Assembly: GCA_012519515.1 (NCBI GenBank)
Contig: JAAYQC010000153.1
Span: forward strand, 1 to 46,869
Direction of reading: 5' to 3'
Length of the DNA: 46,869 nt
From: Bacteroidales bacterium
Lineage (GTDB): Bacteria > Bacteroidota > Bacteroidia > Bacteroidales > VadinHA17
This document shows positions 8,360 to 19,321 of this stretch, one piece after another. The notes under the pieces are model-generated. The model was given only the letters and a program-made list of their open reading frames with translations. It was not told the origin of the DNA and made no database searches. The translations under genes were made by a program, and so were the position numbers. Every line of letters starts with the position of its first letter. Within the stretch, counting starts at the first letter, position 1.

Positions 8360-8875
8360 ATGATCTTAGCCAGTAATAGTCTGACAACTCCAGCTATCGG
8401 GACACTCTTCTGGACTGTTGTGATATTCACCATTTTCTTTGTTGTTCTGGCGAAATTAGCGTGGAAGCCAATTCTCAACATGATAAAGCAGAGGGAGGAG
8501 ATGATCAAGGGTTCACTTGCCTCTGCCGAGCAGGCCAGAAAGGAGATGGTCAAACTTCAGAGCGACAATGAAGCCATCCTCAGGAAAGCCCGTGAGGAGC
8601 GCGAATCGATTCTCAGGGAAGCCCGTGAGGTTCGCGACAAAATGATAGCAGAAGCCAAGGGAAAGGCCAGCGAGGAAGCAGAGAAGATAGCTGAAAAAGC
8701 CAGAATCAGCATCGAAAGGGAGAAGGCAATGGCACTTGCCGATATAAAGGAACAAGTCGCGACCCTGTCGGTGGATATAGCCTCAAAGCTGCTTCGGGAA
8801 AAGCTCGGGCATACAGGGGAACAGGAAAAGCTTATCGACAATTACCTGAAGGATATCGATCTTAAAAAGAACTAA
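8360..8875 (+). CDS. atpF: ATP synthase F0 subunit b
   Basis: Peripheral stalk subunit of 171 residues. A single N-terminal transmembrane helix (about 14-33) with L-F-W-T-V-V-I-F-T-I-F-F is followed by W-K-P-I-L and a long charged coiled coil rich in E-K-A-R repeats to about residue 150. I chose ATG 8360 (M-I-L-A-S-N); an in-frame TTG at 8336 lies just after the stem-loop and would add eight polar residues. It is 15 bp before atpH. Size and pattern are typical. Confidence 0.94.
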   Translation: MILASNSLTTPAIGTLFWTVVIFTIFFVVLAKLAWKPILNMIKQREEMIKGSLASAEQARKEMVKLQSDNEAILRKAREERESILREAREVRDKMIAEAKGKASEEAEKIAEKARISIEREKAMALADIKEQVATLSVDIASKLLREKLGHTGEQEKLIDNYLKDIDLKKN

Positions 8876-8890
8876 AAGTTTGAGAGTATA

Positions 8891-9445
8891 ATGAACGAAA
8901 GCAGAATTTCGGTAAGGTATTCGAAAGCTCTTTTCCAGTCGGCTCTCGACAGGAACATTCTCGACACGATTAACCGGGATATGGTAGTGATAGGCGAGAT
9001 ATGCACTCTGCCTGAAATAAAGGAATTACTGACAAACCCGGTGATCAGGCCGGCAAAGAAGGCGGAAACGCTTAAGGACATCCTGGGAAAGGATATTAAT
9101 CCTCTGACACTGTCTTTTGTGGATCTGGTGGTAAAGAATGGCAGGGAGCGTTTTTTTCCTTCCATTGCCAGGGTTTTTACTCACAGGACCAGAAAATTCA
9201 AGGGAGTGACGGAATCGGTACTTACCACGGCAGTGAAGGTTGATCCCGAACTTAAGAAAAAGGTTTCCGACTTGATTGAGAAACTGTTTGATACCAGGGT
9301 CGATCTTAAGGAAAACATTGATGAGTCCATTATCGGCGGATTCATTCTCAAGGTTGAGGACAATTATGTTGATGCAAGCATAAGGAACAAGTTAAGGAAG
9401 ATTAAGTTGGAACTTGTTACCGGAACCTTTGAGAAACATATTTAA
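8891..9445 (+). CDS. atpH: ATP synthase F1 subunit delta
   Basis: Links the F1 head to the b-subunit stalk. A 184-residue protein starting M-N-E-S-R-I-S-V-R-Y-S-K-A-L, the usual delta N-terminal helix. The conserved C-terminal block G-G-F-I-L-K-V-E-D-N-Y-V-D-A-S-I matches the family G-G-x-x-x-x-x-x-D-x-x-x-D-x-S motif. It lies between atpF and atpA with gaps of 15 and 27 bp. Confidence 0.95.
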   Translation: MNESRISVRYSKALFQSALDRNILDTINRDMVVIGEICTLPEIKELLTNPVIRPAKKAETLKDILGKDINPLTLSFVDLVVKNGRERFFPSIARVFTHRTRKFKGVTESVLTTAVKVDPELKKKVSDLIEKLFDTRVDLKENIDESIIGGFILKVEDNYVDASIRNKLRKIKLELVTGTFEKHI

Positions 9446-9472
9446 GCATAAAGGAATTATAAGCAATAAAAT

Positions 9473-11053
9473 ATGGCAAGTATTAAACCAGCAGAAGTTT
9501 CAAAAATCCTCAGACAGCAGCTCGAAGGCATTCAGACAGGCGTTGAGCTTGAAGAGGTTGGTACAGTCCTTGAGGTTGGCGATGGTATCGCCCGCATATA
9601 CGGATTGTCAAATGCAGAGTCGAATGAGCTGATAGAGTTCGAGAATGGCATTGAGGCGATTGTATTAAACCTTGAAGAGGACAATATTGGCGCTGTACTT
9701 CTCGGTCCGACCCAGGAGATCAATGAAGGCGACATAGTCAAGCGTACGGGAAGGATAGCCTCCATAAAGGTGGGAGAAGGCTTGTTGGGAAGGGTTATCA
9801 CACCTACCGGACAGCCTCTTGACGGTAAGGGACCGGTTGAAGGTGAGCTTTATGAGATGCCCTTCGAAAGGAAGGCACCGGGCGTTATATTCCGTCAGCC
9901 AGTCAAGCAGCCGCTGCAGACGGGGATCAAGGCTATTGACGCTATGATACCCATCGGAAGGGGGCAGCGTGAGCTTATTATCGGCGACCGTCAGACGGGA
10001 AAGACAGCCATAGCCATTGATACCATCATAAACCAGCGCAGTAATTATGAAAAGGGCGAGCCGGTTTACTGCATCTACGTGGGAATAGGTCAGAAAGGCT
10101 CGACTGTTGCGAATATAGCCAAGACACTTGAGGAACACGGAGCTCTCGACTATACGGTGATAGTGCTTGCAACGGCTTCCGACCCGGCTGCATCACAGTT
10201 CTATGCTCCTTTTGCCGGGGCTGCCATCGGGGAGTTTTTCCGTGACACCGGCCGTGATGCCCTGATCATCTACGATGACCTTTCGAAGCAGGCCGTTTCG
10301 TACCGCGAAGTTTCACTTCTGCTGCGCCGTCCCCCGGGACGTGAAGCATACCCGGGCGACGTTTTCTACCTGCACTCGAGGCTTCTTGAAAGAGCAGCCA
10401 AGATAATCGAATCGGACGACGTTGCCAGGCATATGAACGATCTCCCCGAGTCGATACGTCATATGGTAAAGGGAGGAGGATCGCTTACAGCGCTTCCTAT
10501 TATTGAAACGCAGGCGGGCGACGTGGCCGCGTACATTCCTACCAACGTGATATCTATCACCGACGGTCAGATATTCCTTGAATCAAGCCTCTTCAACGCG
10601 GGTGTGCGCCCTGCAATCAACGTCGGTATTTCGGTGTCGAGGGTAGGAGGTAATGCCCAGATCAAATCGATGAAGAAGATCGCGGGTACCCTTAAGGTTG
10701 ACCAGGCACAGTACCGCGAACTCGAAGCCTTCTCGAAATTCGGCTCCGATCTCGATGCAGCCACGCTTGCAATCCTCAACAAGGGTGCAAAGAACGTTGA
10801 AATCCTGAAGCAGGGTCAGTATGCTCCCATGCCGGTTGAAAGGCAGATCGCAATAATTTTCTGCGGAACAATGGGACTGCTGAAAGACGTTCCTGTCAAC
10901 AAGGTAAAGGAATTTGAAAATGAATATCTCGAATACCTTGAACTGAAGCACCGGGATGTGCTCGACCAGCTCGGAGCAGGCGTAATTAATGACAATATTA
11001 CCGCCACTCTTGAGAAGACCGCTCAAGAACTTGCACAAAAATACAAACCCTAA
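9473..11053 (+). CDS. atpA: ATP synthase F1 subunit alpha
   Basis: Non-catalytic nucleotide-binding subunit of F1, 526 residues. The N-terminal beta-barrel covers about 25-95. The P-loop G-D-R-Q-T-G-K-T lies at 171-178, and the arginine finger is in [10 protein letters not shown] near residue 387. The [11 protein letters not shown] stretch is the alpha/beta family signature. Full length and intact, with normal spacing in the operon. Confidence 0.99.
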   Translation: MASIKPAEVSKILRQQLEGIQTGVELEEVGTVLEVGDGIARIYGLSNAESNELIEFENGIEAIVLNLEEDNIGAVLLGPTQEINEGDIVKRTGRIASIKVGEGLLGRVITPTGQPLDGKGPVEGELYEMPFERKAPGVIFRQPVKQPLQTGIKAIDAMIPIGRGQRELIIGDRQTGKTAIAIDTIINQRSNYEKGEPVYCIYVGIGQKGSTVANIAKTLEEHGALDYTVIVLATASDPAASQFYAPFAGAAIGEFFRDTGRDALIIYDDLSKQAVSYREVSLLLRRPPGREAYPGDVFYLHSRLLERAAKIIESDDVARHMNDLPESIRHMVKGGGSLTALPIIETQAGDVAAYIPTNVISITDGQIFLESSLFNAGVRPAINVGISVSRVGGNAQIKSMKKIAGTLKVDQAQYRELEAFSKFGSDLDAATLAILNKGAKNVEILKQGQYAPMPVERQIAIIFCGTMGLLKDVPVNKVKEFENEYLEYLELKHRDVLDQLGAGVINDNITATLEKTAQELAQKYKP

Positions 11054-11086
11054 ACCGGCCGGGGAAACTGAAAAACTTAAACTTGA

Positions 11087-11974
11087 ATGTCCAATTTAAA
11101 AGCAATACGGGTAAGGATAGCCTCAGTCAAGTCGACACGGCAGATAACATCGGCGATGAAGATGGTATCAGCCGCCAAACTGAGGAGAGCGCAGGATAAG
11201 ATTGTCAGGCTAAGACCTTATGCAAACAAGCTTCACGACATACTTGTGAATCTCTCACAAAGTCTCGCGGAGATGGATGTTGAAAATATCTACGCGGCAA
11301 GGGAAGGAGAGCCTGAAAATGTGCTGATAGTGGTTGTAACATCAAACCGCGGCTTGTGCGGCGCTTTCAATTCGAACGTGATAAAGGAAGCCAGGAGGAT
11401 TGTTGCCGAGGATTATCTCGACCAGTACAAAAATGGCAATGTCAGATTCCTTACGATAGGCAAGAACGGGTTTGACAACCTGAGGAAGCAGAAGTTTCCA
11501 ATAGTTGCCGAATACAATGATCTTCTCAACGATCTCAGCTTCGAAGGGACCGCGGGCATTGCCGAAAGGGTTATGCAGGCTTACACCACCGGCGAATACG
11601 ACAGGGTGGAGCTGGTTTACAACCATTTCAAGAACGCGGCTGTTCAGCAGCTTACCAGGGAGGTGTTTCTTCCTGTTGAGTCGGTTGAGGAAGAATTTAA
11701 GACTTTTCTCAGTACCGACTACATTTATGAGCCCGGCAAGGAGGAGATAATTAAGGAACTCATCCCGAAATCGCTGAAGATACAGTTTTACAAGGCTGTA
11801 CTCGATTCCTTTGTTGCCGAGAACGGGGCCAGGATGACGGCAATGCACAAGGCTACGGATAATGCCACGACCATGATAGAAGATCTTACCCTGCAGTATA
11901 ACAAGGCACGGCAGGCAGCCATCACCAACCAGATACTTGAAGTTGTTAGCGGTGCAGAGGCGCTGAAGGGATAA
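11087..11974 (+). CDS. atpG: ATP synthase F1 subunit gamma
   Basis: Central rotor shaft, 295 residues. The N-terminal helix has the typical R-I-A-S-V-K-S-T-R-Q-I-T-S-A-M-K-M-V-S block (about residues 11-29) with the flanking A-A-K-L-R-R-A. The S-N-R-G-L-C-G-A-F-N core strand is near residue 86. The C-terminal helix has the family ending N-K-A-R-Q-A-A-I-T-N-Q-I-L-E-V-V-S-G-A-E-A. It lies 33 bp after atpA and 28 bp before the prenyl synthase gene. Confidence 0.97.
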   Translation: MSNLKAIRVRIASVKSTRQITSAMKMVSAAKLRRAQDKIVRLRPYANKLHDILVNLSQSLAEMDVENIYAAREGEPENVLIVVVTSNRGLCGAFNSNVIKEARRIVAEDYLDQYKNGNVRFLTIGKNGFDNLRKQKFPIVAEYNDLLNDLSFEGTAGIAERVMQAYTTGEYDRVELVYNHFKNAAVQQLTREVFLPVESVEEEFKTFLSTDYIYEPGKEEIIKELIPKSLKIQFYKAVLDSFVAENGARMTAMHKATDNATTMIEDLTLQYNKARQAAITNQILEVVSGAEALKG

Positions 11975-12002
11975 GATATATAATTCTGATAGCTGAAGGG
12001 AT

Positions 12003-12974
12003 ATGTATACTCAACCGGAACTGAAGAAAATAATCGACACATCACTTGTCAACCTTGCCTACAATCATGAGTCGGAAAGGCTGACTGATCCGGTGAAGTA
12101 TGTCCTTTCCATAGGAGGAAAACGACTCAGGCCTGTTTTGGCCCTGCTCGCGTGTAACATGTACAGTGACAAGATAGATGAGGCTGTGATACCGGTCACG
12201 GGACTGGAGATCTTTCACAATTTCACTCTAATGCATGACGACATAATGGATAAGGCTTCAGTCAGAAGAGGATTTCCCACTGTTCACACGAAATGGAACG
12301 TCAATCAGGCGATACTCTCTGGCGATATTATGGCCTTTATGGCCAATGATTGCCTGCTCCAGAGTCCGCCCCACCTGCTGCAGAAGGTTTTCAGGATCTT
12401 CAACAAGACCGCGATAGAAGTATGTGTAGGTCAGCAGCTGGATATGGATTTTGAAAAAGCCACGATCGTGTCGAGGGACGAGTATATCAGGATGATTGAA
12501 CTCAAGACGGCAATGCTGATAGCCATATCCGCGAGGATAGGGGCATTGTTCGGCGGAGCTGACGACAGGGAAGCAGACCTGATGTATGAATTCGGGAGGA
12601 ATCTCGGGCTTGCATTTCAGATCAGGGATGATATTTTGGACACCTATGGCGATAAGAAGGTATTCGGCAAGACCACGGGAGGAGATATTATCGCCGGCAA
12701 GAAGACCTTTCTTTATGTGAAAGCCATGGAAATTGCCACGGCCGATCAGAGGAAGAAGCTTAATGAGTTATATACAGCCGGGAACGATCCGGCTGTCAAG
12801 GTGAAGGAAGTGACTGATTTTTATGACCAGCTCAAGATCAGGGCATTTGCAGAGAGTCAGATGGAAGACTATCACGGTACCGCCATGGATTTTCTGGAGA
12901 AAGCCGGAGCGGCGGCCGATCGAAAGATTGAACTGATCCAGATGGCAGGATCGCTCATGGGGAGGGATCATTAA
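12003..12974 (+). CDS. Polyprenyl (short-chain) diphosphate synthase
   Basis: Trans-isoprenyl diphosphate synthase that condenses isopentenyl diphosphate onto allylic diphosphates. The 323-residue protein has G-G-K-R-L-R-P (38-44), the first aspartate-rich motif D79-D-I-M-D83, the second D209-D-I-L-D213, and K168-T before it. There is no insertion in the first motif, and the fifth residue before D79 is F74. A bulky residue there usually stops growth at C15-C20, so I infer farnesyl or geranylgeranyl diphosphate as product. The gene lies between atpG and atpD on the same strand with short gaps (28 and 60 bp), an unusual place, so it is probably expressed with the ATP synthase. Confidence 0.92.
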   Translation: MYTQPELKKIIDTSLVNLAYNHESERLTDPVKYVLSIGGKRLRPVLALLACNMYSDKIDEAVIPVTGLEIFHNFTLMHDDIMDKASVRRGFPTVHTKWNVNQAILSGDIMAFMANDCLLQSPPHLLQKVFRIFNKTAIEVCVGQQLDMDFEKATIVSRDEYIRMIELKTAMLIAISARIGALFGGADDREADLMYEFGRNLGLAFQIRDDILDTYGDKKVFGKTTGGDIIAGKKTFLYVKAMEIATADQRKKLNELYTAGNDPAVKVKEVTDFYDQLKIRAFAESQMEDYHGTAMDFLEKAGAAADRKIELIQMAGSLMGRDH

Positions 12975-13025
12975 GGATATAATGAATTGAATTTTAAGGA
13001 AAACTTAGTTAAACAACAATAATAA

Positions 13026-14541
<1,516 letters not shown>

Positions 14542-14543
<2 letters not shown>

Positions 14544-14569
14544 GCGCGCCGCACAATCGCGCGACGCTT
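14542..14569 (+). promoter_or_regulatory. GC-rich hairpin between atpD and atpC
   Basis: AAGCG (14542-14546) can pair with CGCTT (14565-14569), or GCGCG (14544-14548) with CGCGC (14558-14562). It overlaps the atpD stop codon. It may tune the amount of atpC message; there is no clear T-run directly after it, so full termination is unlikely. Confidence 0.45.
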
Positions 14570-14595
14570 TAACATTAACGAGCAACGAATTCAAA

Positions 14596-14841
14596 ATGAA
14601 GCTAGAAATCATCACTCCCGATAAAAAAGTATATGAAGGGGAGGTCAAATCAGTAAGAGTTCCCGGAAAGAAAGGTTCTTTTCAGGTGCTGAAGGACCAT
14701 GCCCCTATTATTTCAACCCTGGAGAACGGACCGGTGATCCTTGTCGATATTGCAGATACTGAATCATCATTTGAGATCAACGGCGGTGTTATTGAAGTAA
14801 AGGCCAACAAGATCATCCTGCTGGCCGAGTCGGTAAAATAA
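14596..14841 (+). CDS. atpC: ATP synthase F1 subunit epsilon (short form)
   Basis: An 81-residue epsilon subunit made only of the N-terminal beta-sandwich (M-K-L-E-I-I-T-P-D-K-K-V-Y-E-G-E, then P-G-K-K-G-S-F-Q-V-L-K-D-H-A-P, ending I-N-G-G-V-I-E-V-K-A-N-K-I-I-L-L). The C-terminal helical hairpin that inhibits ATP hydrolysis in E. coli is absent, as in many Bacteroidota. I chose ATG 14596; the frame is open further upstream into atpD but without epsilon sequence. The decarboxylase gene begins 11 bp after its stop. Confidence 0.95.
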   Translation: MKLEIITPDKKVYEGEVKSVRVPGKKGSFQVLKDHAPIISTLENGPVILVDIADTESSFEINGGVIEVKANKIILLAESVK

Positions 14842-14852
14842 ACTCATTTCTG

Positions 14853-16265
14853 ATGACTTCCGATGAATTCAGGAAACACGCCCATGAACTGGTCGACTGG
14901 ATGGCCACTTATATGGATGAGGTTGAGAAGTATCCGGTCAAATCGTCTGTAAAGCCGGGAGAGGTATTCACTAAACTGCCCGATGATCCTCCTGTAAAGC
15001 CTGAGTCGTTTGAATCGTTCATGAAGGATCTGGACGAGATCATTATGCCGGGTATGAGTCACTGGCAGAGCCCCAATTTCTACGCGTATTTTCCGGCTAA
15101 TACCAGCGGCCCGTCCATACTTGCCGAGATGATAACGGCGACCCTGGGAGCCCAGTGCATGATATGGGAAACATCGCCTGCAGCCACTGAACTCGAAGAG
15201 AAGATGATGATCTGGCTGAGGGATCTTATAAAGCTTCCCAATACCTTCGAAGGAGTTATTCAGGATTCGGCTTCGACTTCGACCCTTGCCGCGATTCTTA
15301 CAGCAAGGGAGAAAGCCACCGATTTCAGGATCAATGAAGAAGGTGCGGCTTCATTTCCCGGATTAAGGATATATTGCTCCGAGCAGACACATTCCTCAAT
15401 AGAAAAAGCAGTTAAAATAAGCGGTATCGGGAGGGAAAACATGGTGAAGATACCTGTCAGGAAGGATTTCACCATAGATGTGAAGAAACTCAGGGAAGCC
15501 ATAGAGAATGATAAATCAGCCGGTCTGAAGCCCTGTTGTGTCATAGCCACACTTGGCACAACCGGAACAACCGCCATCGATCCACTGAAGTCGATAGGCA
15601 GGATATGCGCCGAGAACGGTATCTGGTTTCATGTCGACGCCGCGATGGGTGGTACAGCCCTTATCCTTCCGGAGTACCAGTGGATGCTTGATGGAAAGGA
15701 ATTCATCGATTCAATAGTTTTCAATCCTCATAAGTGGATGTTCACCGGCTTCGACTGCTCGGCTTATTTCGTTAAGAACCCTGCTTATCTGATCAGGACA
15801 TTCGAGATACTGCCCGAGTATCTCCGGACAAGGACCAGGGGTGAGGTGAATGATTACCGCGACTGGGGAATTCCACTGGGGAGAAGGTTCAGGGCCCTCA
15901 AGCTCTGGAGCGTAATGAGGATGTATGGTGTTGAAGGGCTTCGTGACAAGGTGCGAGGACATATAAGGGTAGCCAAGCGGCTCGCGGAACTTATAATACG
16001 CGAAGATGATTTCCAGATTCTTGCTCCGGTCACGCTGAACGTGGTTTGTTTCAGGTACAGGCCTGCCGGAAAGGACGACGATGAGATCAACCGGATCAAT
16101 GAAACATTGAACCACAGGCTGAATGACACGGGGAAGATTTACCTCACTCATACCACCGTCAACGGGATTTACACGCTGCGGATGGTTATCGGTCAGACAA
16201 ATGTCACACCGAAGCATGTTGAGAAAGCCTGGAAGCTTATAATGAAAACTGCAAGGGAGCTTTAG
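14853..16265 (+). CDS. PLP-dependent aromatic amino acid decarboxylase
   Basis: Group II pyridoxal-phosphate decarboxylase of the aromatic-L-amino-acid decarboxylase type, which converts L-amino acids such as tryptophan, tyrosine or phenylalanine to amines and CO2. It is 470 residues, the usual length. Key features are M-S-H-W-Q-S-P-N-F-Y-A-Y-F-P (67-81), H180 that stacks on PLP, D262 in H-V-D-A-A-M-G-G, and the PLP lysine K294 in N-P-H-K-W-M. The exact substrate cannot be read off. It starts 11 bp after atpC, so co-transcription with the ATP synthase is likely. It converges with the next gene, with stop codons 2 bp apart. Confidence 0.93.
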   Translation: MTSDEFRKHAHELVDWMATYMDEVEKYPVKSSVKPGEVFTKLPDDPPVKPESFESFMKDLDEIIMPGMSHWQSPNFYAYFPANTSGPSILAEMITATLGAQCMIWETSPAATELEEKMMIWLRDLIKLPNTFEGVIQDSASTSTLAAILTAREKATDFRINEEGAASFPGLRIYCSEQTHSSIEKAVKISGIGRENMVKIPVRKDFTIDVKKLREAIENDKSAGLKPCCVIATLGTTGTTAIDPLKSIGRICAENGIWFHVDAAMGGTALILPEYQWMLDGKEFIDSIVFNPHKWMFTGFDCSAYFVKNPAYLIRTFEILPEYLRTRTRGEVNDYRDWGIPLGRRFRALKLWSVMRMYGVEGLRDKVRGHIRVAKRLAELIIREDDFQILAPVTLNVVCFRYRPAGKDDDEINRINETLNHRLNDTGKIYLTHTTVNGIYTLRMVIGQTNVTPKHVEKAWKLIMKTAREL

Positions 16266-16267
16266 AG

Positions 16268-19225
16268 TCAGAGCCAGTGTCCCGCTATCCCTTTTCCTTT
16301 GCCTATATTCATACCGAAGATATCAATGCTGAACAGCATTTTAAGGTATGGGGTTTCCCCGATATCACGCCAGGAAGCCTCGACACCCGATGACATCATA
16401 AAAGGTATTCTGAAAAGGTAGAAATCGGTCATCAGCTGAATCCCGAACGACTCGAATTTCTCTCTGTAATTATGGTATTCATTCCTGATGATTCTTCTTC
16501 CTTCATCAAGGACGGAAACAAAAGTATAACTGTCAGATCCAACCGACTGGTCATAGAAAAAATCGGATCTGATCCTTGTCATATACAGTATTCCCCCCAG
16601 CCTGAAGTCAGGATAGGCAATGGGCATATAGTAATCGACCGAAGCGGTAAGCAGTTGCATGGAGACAATATTCTCATACCATTCATCGATATCAGGCTTT
16701 CTGGCTCCTATATAGCCCCTGGCAAAACCAATTCTGTTTCTAAGAACAAACTTTTCAGGATTCTGTTGCTCGGCTTCCAATCTCAGCCTGAAGCCATGGT
16801 TTTTCAGTAATCCCGGGAAATACAGTGAAAGCTTCCCCGACAGAATATCCCCGTAAATGCCTTTATCGAAGGGATAAGCGGAATAATTCAGATCGATGGT
16901 CTGTGCGTATGAAGGGTAAATATCCCTGATCGCATAGCGTCTGTAATTTGAAAAATAGACCCTTCCCGTCAACTGGTTCTGCAGTTTATCGTAGCTGTTG
17001 GTTTCGCGAAGGTAGATGTAGTCATTTTTTATTGAGGAAGAAGCTGACAGGTAAAGTTGCCTTGTAAAACTTCCTCCCCTGAACACGAGGGGGAGGGATA
17101 TTTTGTTTTCCCAGGAGTATCCGTTGGAGAGTATGTCGGGATCGGCAGCATCCCTGCCGAACTTTTCCACGCTGACCGGGTTGCCGTATTCAATACCCGT
17201 CTCAATGACGGGATACCATCCCATCCATTTTATATTTGAATGCAGTTTATGTCTCTGGTCCGCCGTGTATTCATATCCAAAGGTGGATATCAGGGTGCTG
17301 AGGTTGTTCTGAGTGATCAGGGTGAAGCCCGGAGTTACAGAGAAAGGATCCTCCTGTATTTTAGTAATATCGGTATAGAATGGCATCCAGCTGTGGAAAC
17401 GGAAGAGCTTCTTCCATTTTCTGTATGGTGACGGGTGGTAAACGTTGCCGGAGATGCTTTCGGCCGGAGGCGTTTGAGCGTCAAAGCGGTTAATAAGGTA
17501 GGAATCATGGGAATGTACTATGGGTTCAGCGGCCAGTTCCCGCGGTATCACGGCGCTGCTTATATTGTTTCCCGATGAAGTGTAGTCGGCAAAAAGCATC
17601 ACCGAACCGTTTATGCTGAGATCGCTTGCTCCGAATCTCGAACGAGTCAGCTGAGTTACTGAATTATCGGCTTTGCGGAGGTAGATATTGTCAGTGCCGT
17701 TCAGGGAACTTATATAGAACAGGGAATCGTTTCTGAGGAATGAAGATTGGATGTCGTCCGTACCTGTCTCCACCAGCGTTTGCCAGCTTTTGTTTTCAAG
17801 GTTGAAGCGGAGTATGCCTTCTCCCTTTTCATCCATATTGATCACGGTAATATTTCTTCCTGTATCGTCCCACTGCGGCCTTTGGAGCGGGGTATTGCCG
17901 AGAGTGCCTGTTGAATGAAGTTTCTCACCGCTGTAAGCATCGAGGATATTCAGTGTGTTAACATTGCCGGGCTTGTTTTCGACGGCTGCCACAAGGGTTC
18001 CATCGGGAGAAAGGGAAGCTGATATGTACCTGGTCTTTTTCGTCAGCCGCCTTACCCTGTTTGTACTGATGTCCATAAGCATTATCTCCGACCACTCCCT
18101 GTTTGCCCATCTTGGGTCGGAATGAGTTTCGACCCATACAAGCTTTCCGTTTCCGCAGGATATGAAATAAGGATTGATATAACCCGGGAAGTGGATCCTT
18201 TTCTCGCTGTTATCCGAGGGCCTTATCATGACGAATGATGCGGGCTCGGAAAGAGAAGTTTTTACTGCTATTATGGTATCCTTGCCAGCCCGGACAGGCG
18301 AATGGTAAGAAATGAATTCCTTTCCTTTGTCGGGATTCAGGACAGTATAGTTCAGGCTTGCCGATCTGGCATCATCCTTTGTCCAGATTGTCTTTAGCGA
18401 ATCGAAAGTTTCGTCGAAAAGCCGTTTTTTGGTCAGCGAGGCTGACTTTCGGAGGCTAATGTTCACAGGATTAATCAGGAAGGGAGCATTTCCGGTCAGG
18501 TTGAGGGCTTTGCGCCATATCTGTTTGTCGTATCCGTAGTACGACCATGCCATCATCTGGTAGCCGTAATGGTAGTGGTCGGGAACATGGTCCCTGAATG
18601 ACCCGTTGACTGATTTGTCGTAGGAGAATACATTGCCCTTTTCCAGCATCAGGGCCTTGAGATGTTTCTGAAATGAAGGTGTTCTTCCGCGCCCAGAGCC
18701 TGTCAGCACCGATTCAGTAAAGACGGCATCGCCTTCGAGGTACCACAGAGGCAGCAATGCCGAGACCATTCCCGTGAACTGTTGTCCTGACAGAACCGAC
18801 ATTGCCTTTGTGAAGCCCTTTTTGAGAGATTCCATCTGCATCACGTGGGTAAGCTCATGGATGGCAAGCTGGGTGTTTGCATCGAGCGGGATGGAATTTT
18901 GTTCGGGTGTGGGATAGATTTCCATCCTGTTGGGAGACCAGGCAACATATCCGCTCGATTTGATTGTATGGTTATGTATTATAACCGGTATCCTGAACTT
19001 GTTAACCGGGTAGATCTCAGAGAGCTGCGACCAGGCCTTGTCGAGCGACCGGGCAAAATCAATTCCGGCATCGCCGTATGTCTTCGGGTATATTACTGTG
19101 AACCTGTCGGTAACGATCTGCATCCATCTCAGGGAAGCCGGATCCTGGCCCGTGTTATAATACTGGGCTGATGCAATCCCGGTAAAAAGAAGATATATGA
19201 CTAATACCAGTGGCCGATATTTCAT
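16268..19225 (-). CDS. Secreted HEXXH peptidase-like protein with propeller and barrel regions
   Basis: A 985-residue exported protein. The signal peptide covers residues 1-20 (M-K-Y-R-P-L-V-L-V-I..., cut near A-S-A-Q). A peptidase-like part has the zinc motif H-E-L-T-H at 123-127 and a third ligand candidate E164 in W-Y-L-E-G-D-A. The middle (about 330-650) has repeated strand-turn blocks like a TolB-type propeller (S-P-D-G-T-L-V-A, W-D-D-T-G-R-N-I). The C-terminal 300 residues alternate aromatic and polar residues, as in an outer-membrane barrel. I chose the start at 19225, because the open frame upstream has no signal peptide and overlaps the divergent promoter region. The function is unknown. 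Confidence 0.8.
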   Translation of the reverse strand: MKYRPLVLVIYLLFTGIASAQYYNTGQDPASLRWMQIVTDRFTVIYPKTYGDAGIDFARSLDKAWSQLSEIYPVNKFRIPVIIHNHTIKSSGYVAWSPNRMEIYPTPEQNSIPLDANTQLAIHELTHVMQMESLKKGFTKAMSVLSGQQFTGMVSALLPLWYLEGDAVFTESVLTGSGRGRTPSFQKHLKALMLEKGNVFSYDKSVNGSFRDHVPDHYHYGYQMMAWSYYGYDKQIWRKALNLTGNAPFLINPVNISLRKSASLTKKRLFDETFDSLKTIWTKDDARSASLNYTVLNPDKGKEFISYHSPVRAGKDTIIAVKTSLSEPASFVMIRPSDNSEKRIHFPGYINPYFISCGNGKLVWVETHSDPRWANREWSEIMLMDISTNRVRRLTKKTRYISASLSPDGTLVAAVENKPGNVNTLNILDAYSGEKLHSTGTLGNTPLQRPQWDDTGRNITVINMDEKGEGILRFNLENKSWQTLVETGTDDIQSSFLRNDSLFYISSLNGTDNIYLRKADNSVTQLTRSRFGASDLSINGSVMLFADYTSSGNNISSAVIPRELAAEPIVHSHDSYLINRFDAQTPPAESISGNVYHPSPYRKWKKLFRFHSWMPFYTDITKIQEDPFSVTPGFTLITQNNLSTLISTFGYEYTADQRHKLHSNIKWMGWYPVIETGIEYGNPVSVEKFGRDAADPDILSNGYSWENKISLPLVFRGGSFTRQLYLSASSSIKNDYIYLRETNSYDKLQNQLTGRVYFSNYRRYAIRDIYPSYAQTIDLNYSAYPFDKGIYGDILSGKLSLYFPGLLKNHGFRLRLEAEQQNPEKFVLRNRIGFARGYIGARKPDIDEWYENIVSMQLLTASVDYYMPIAYPDFRLGGILYMTRIRSDFFYDQSVGSDSYTFVSVLDEGRRIIRNEYHNYREKFESFGIQLMTDFYLFRIPFMMSSGVEASWRDIGETPYLKMLFSIDIFGMNIGKGKGIAGHWL

Positions 19226-19240
19226 TGAGGGCAATTTGCG

Positions 19241-19257
19241 CAAAAGTAGCAAAATTA
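19241..19257 (-). promoter_or_regulatory. Candidate -7 elements of the secreted HEXXH protein gene
   Basis: On the minus strand two exact TAnnTTTG matches lie in tandem: TAATTTTG (19250-19257) and TACTTTTG (19241-19248). The nearer one would start transcripts about 9 bp before the ATG at 19225. Confidence 0.45.
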
Positions 19258-19321
19258 GCCGGTATGCCTCCATTTGCACATAGTCTGAAAAATTTCGTAA
19301 TTTCACCGCTCGGTCATTTGA

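Noticed and set aside
9532-10138. Open frames antisense to atpA
   Set aside because: They are shadows of a highly conserved gene, with no domain of their own.
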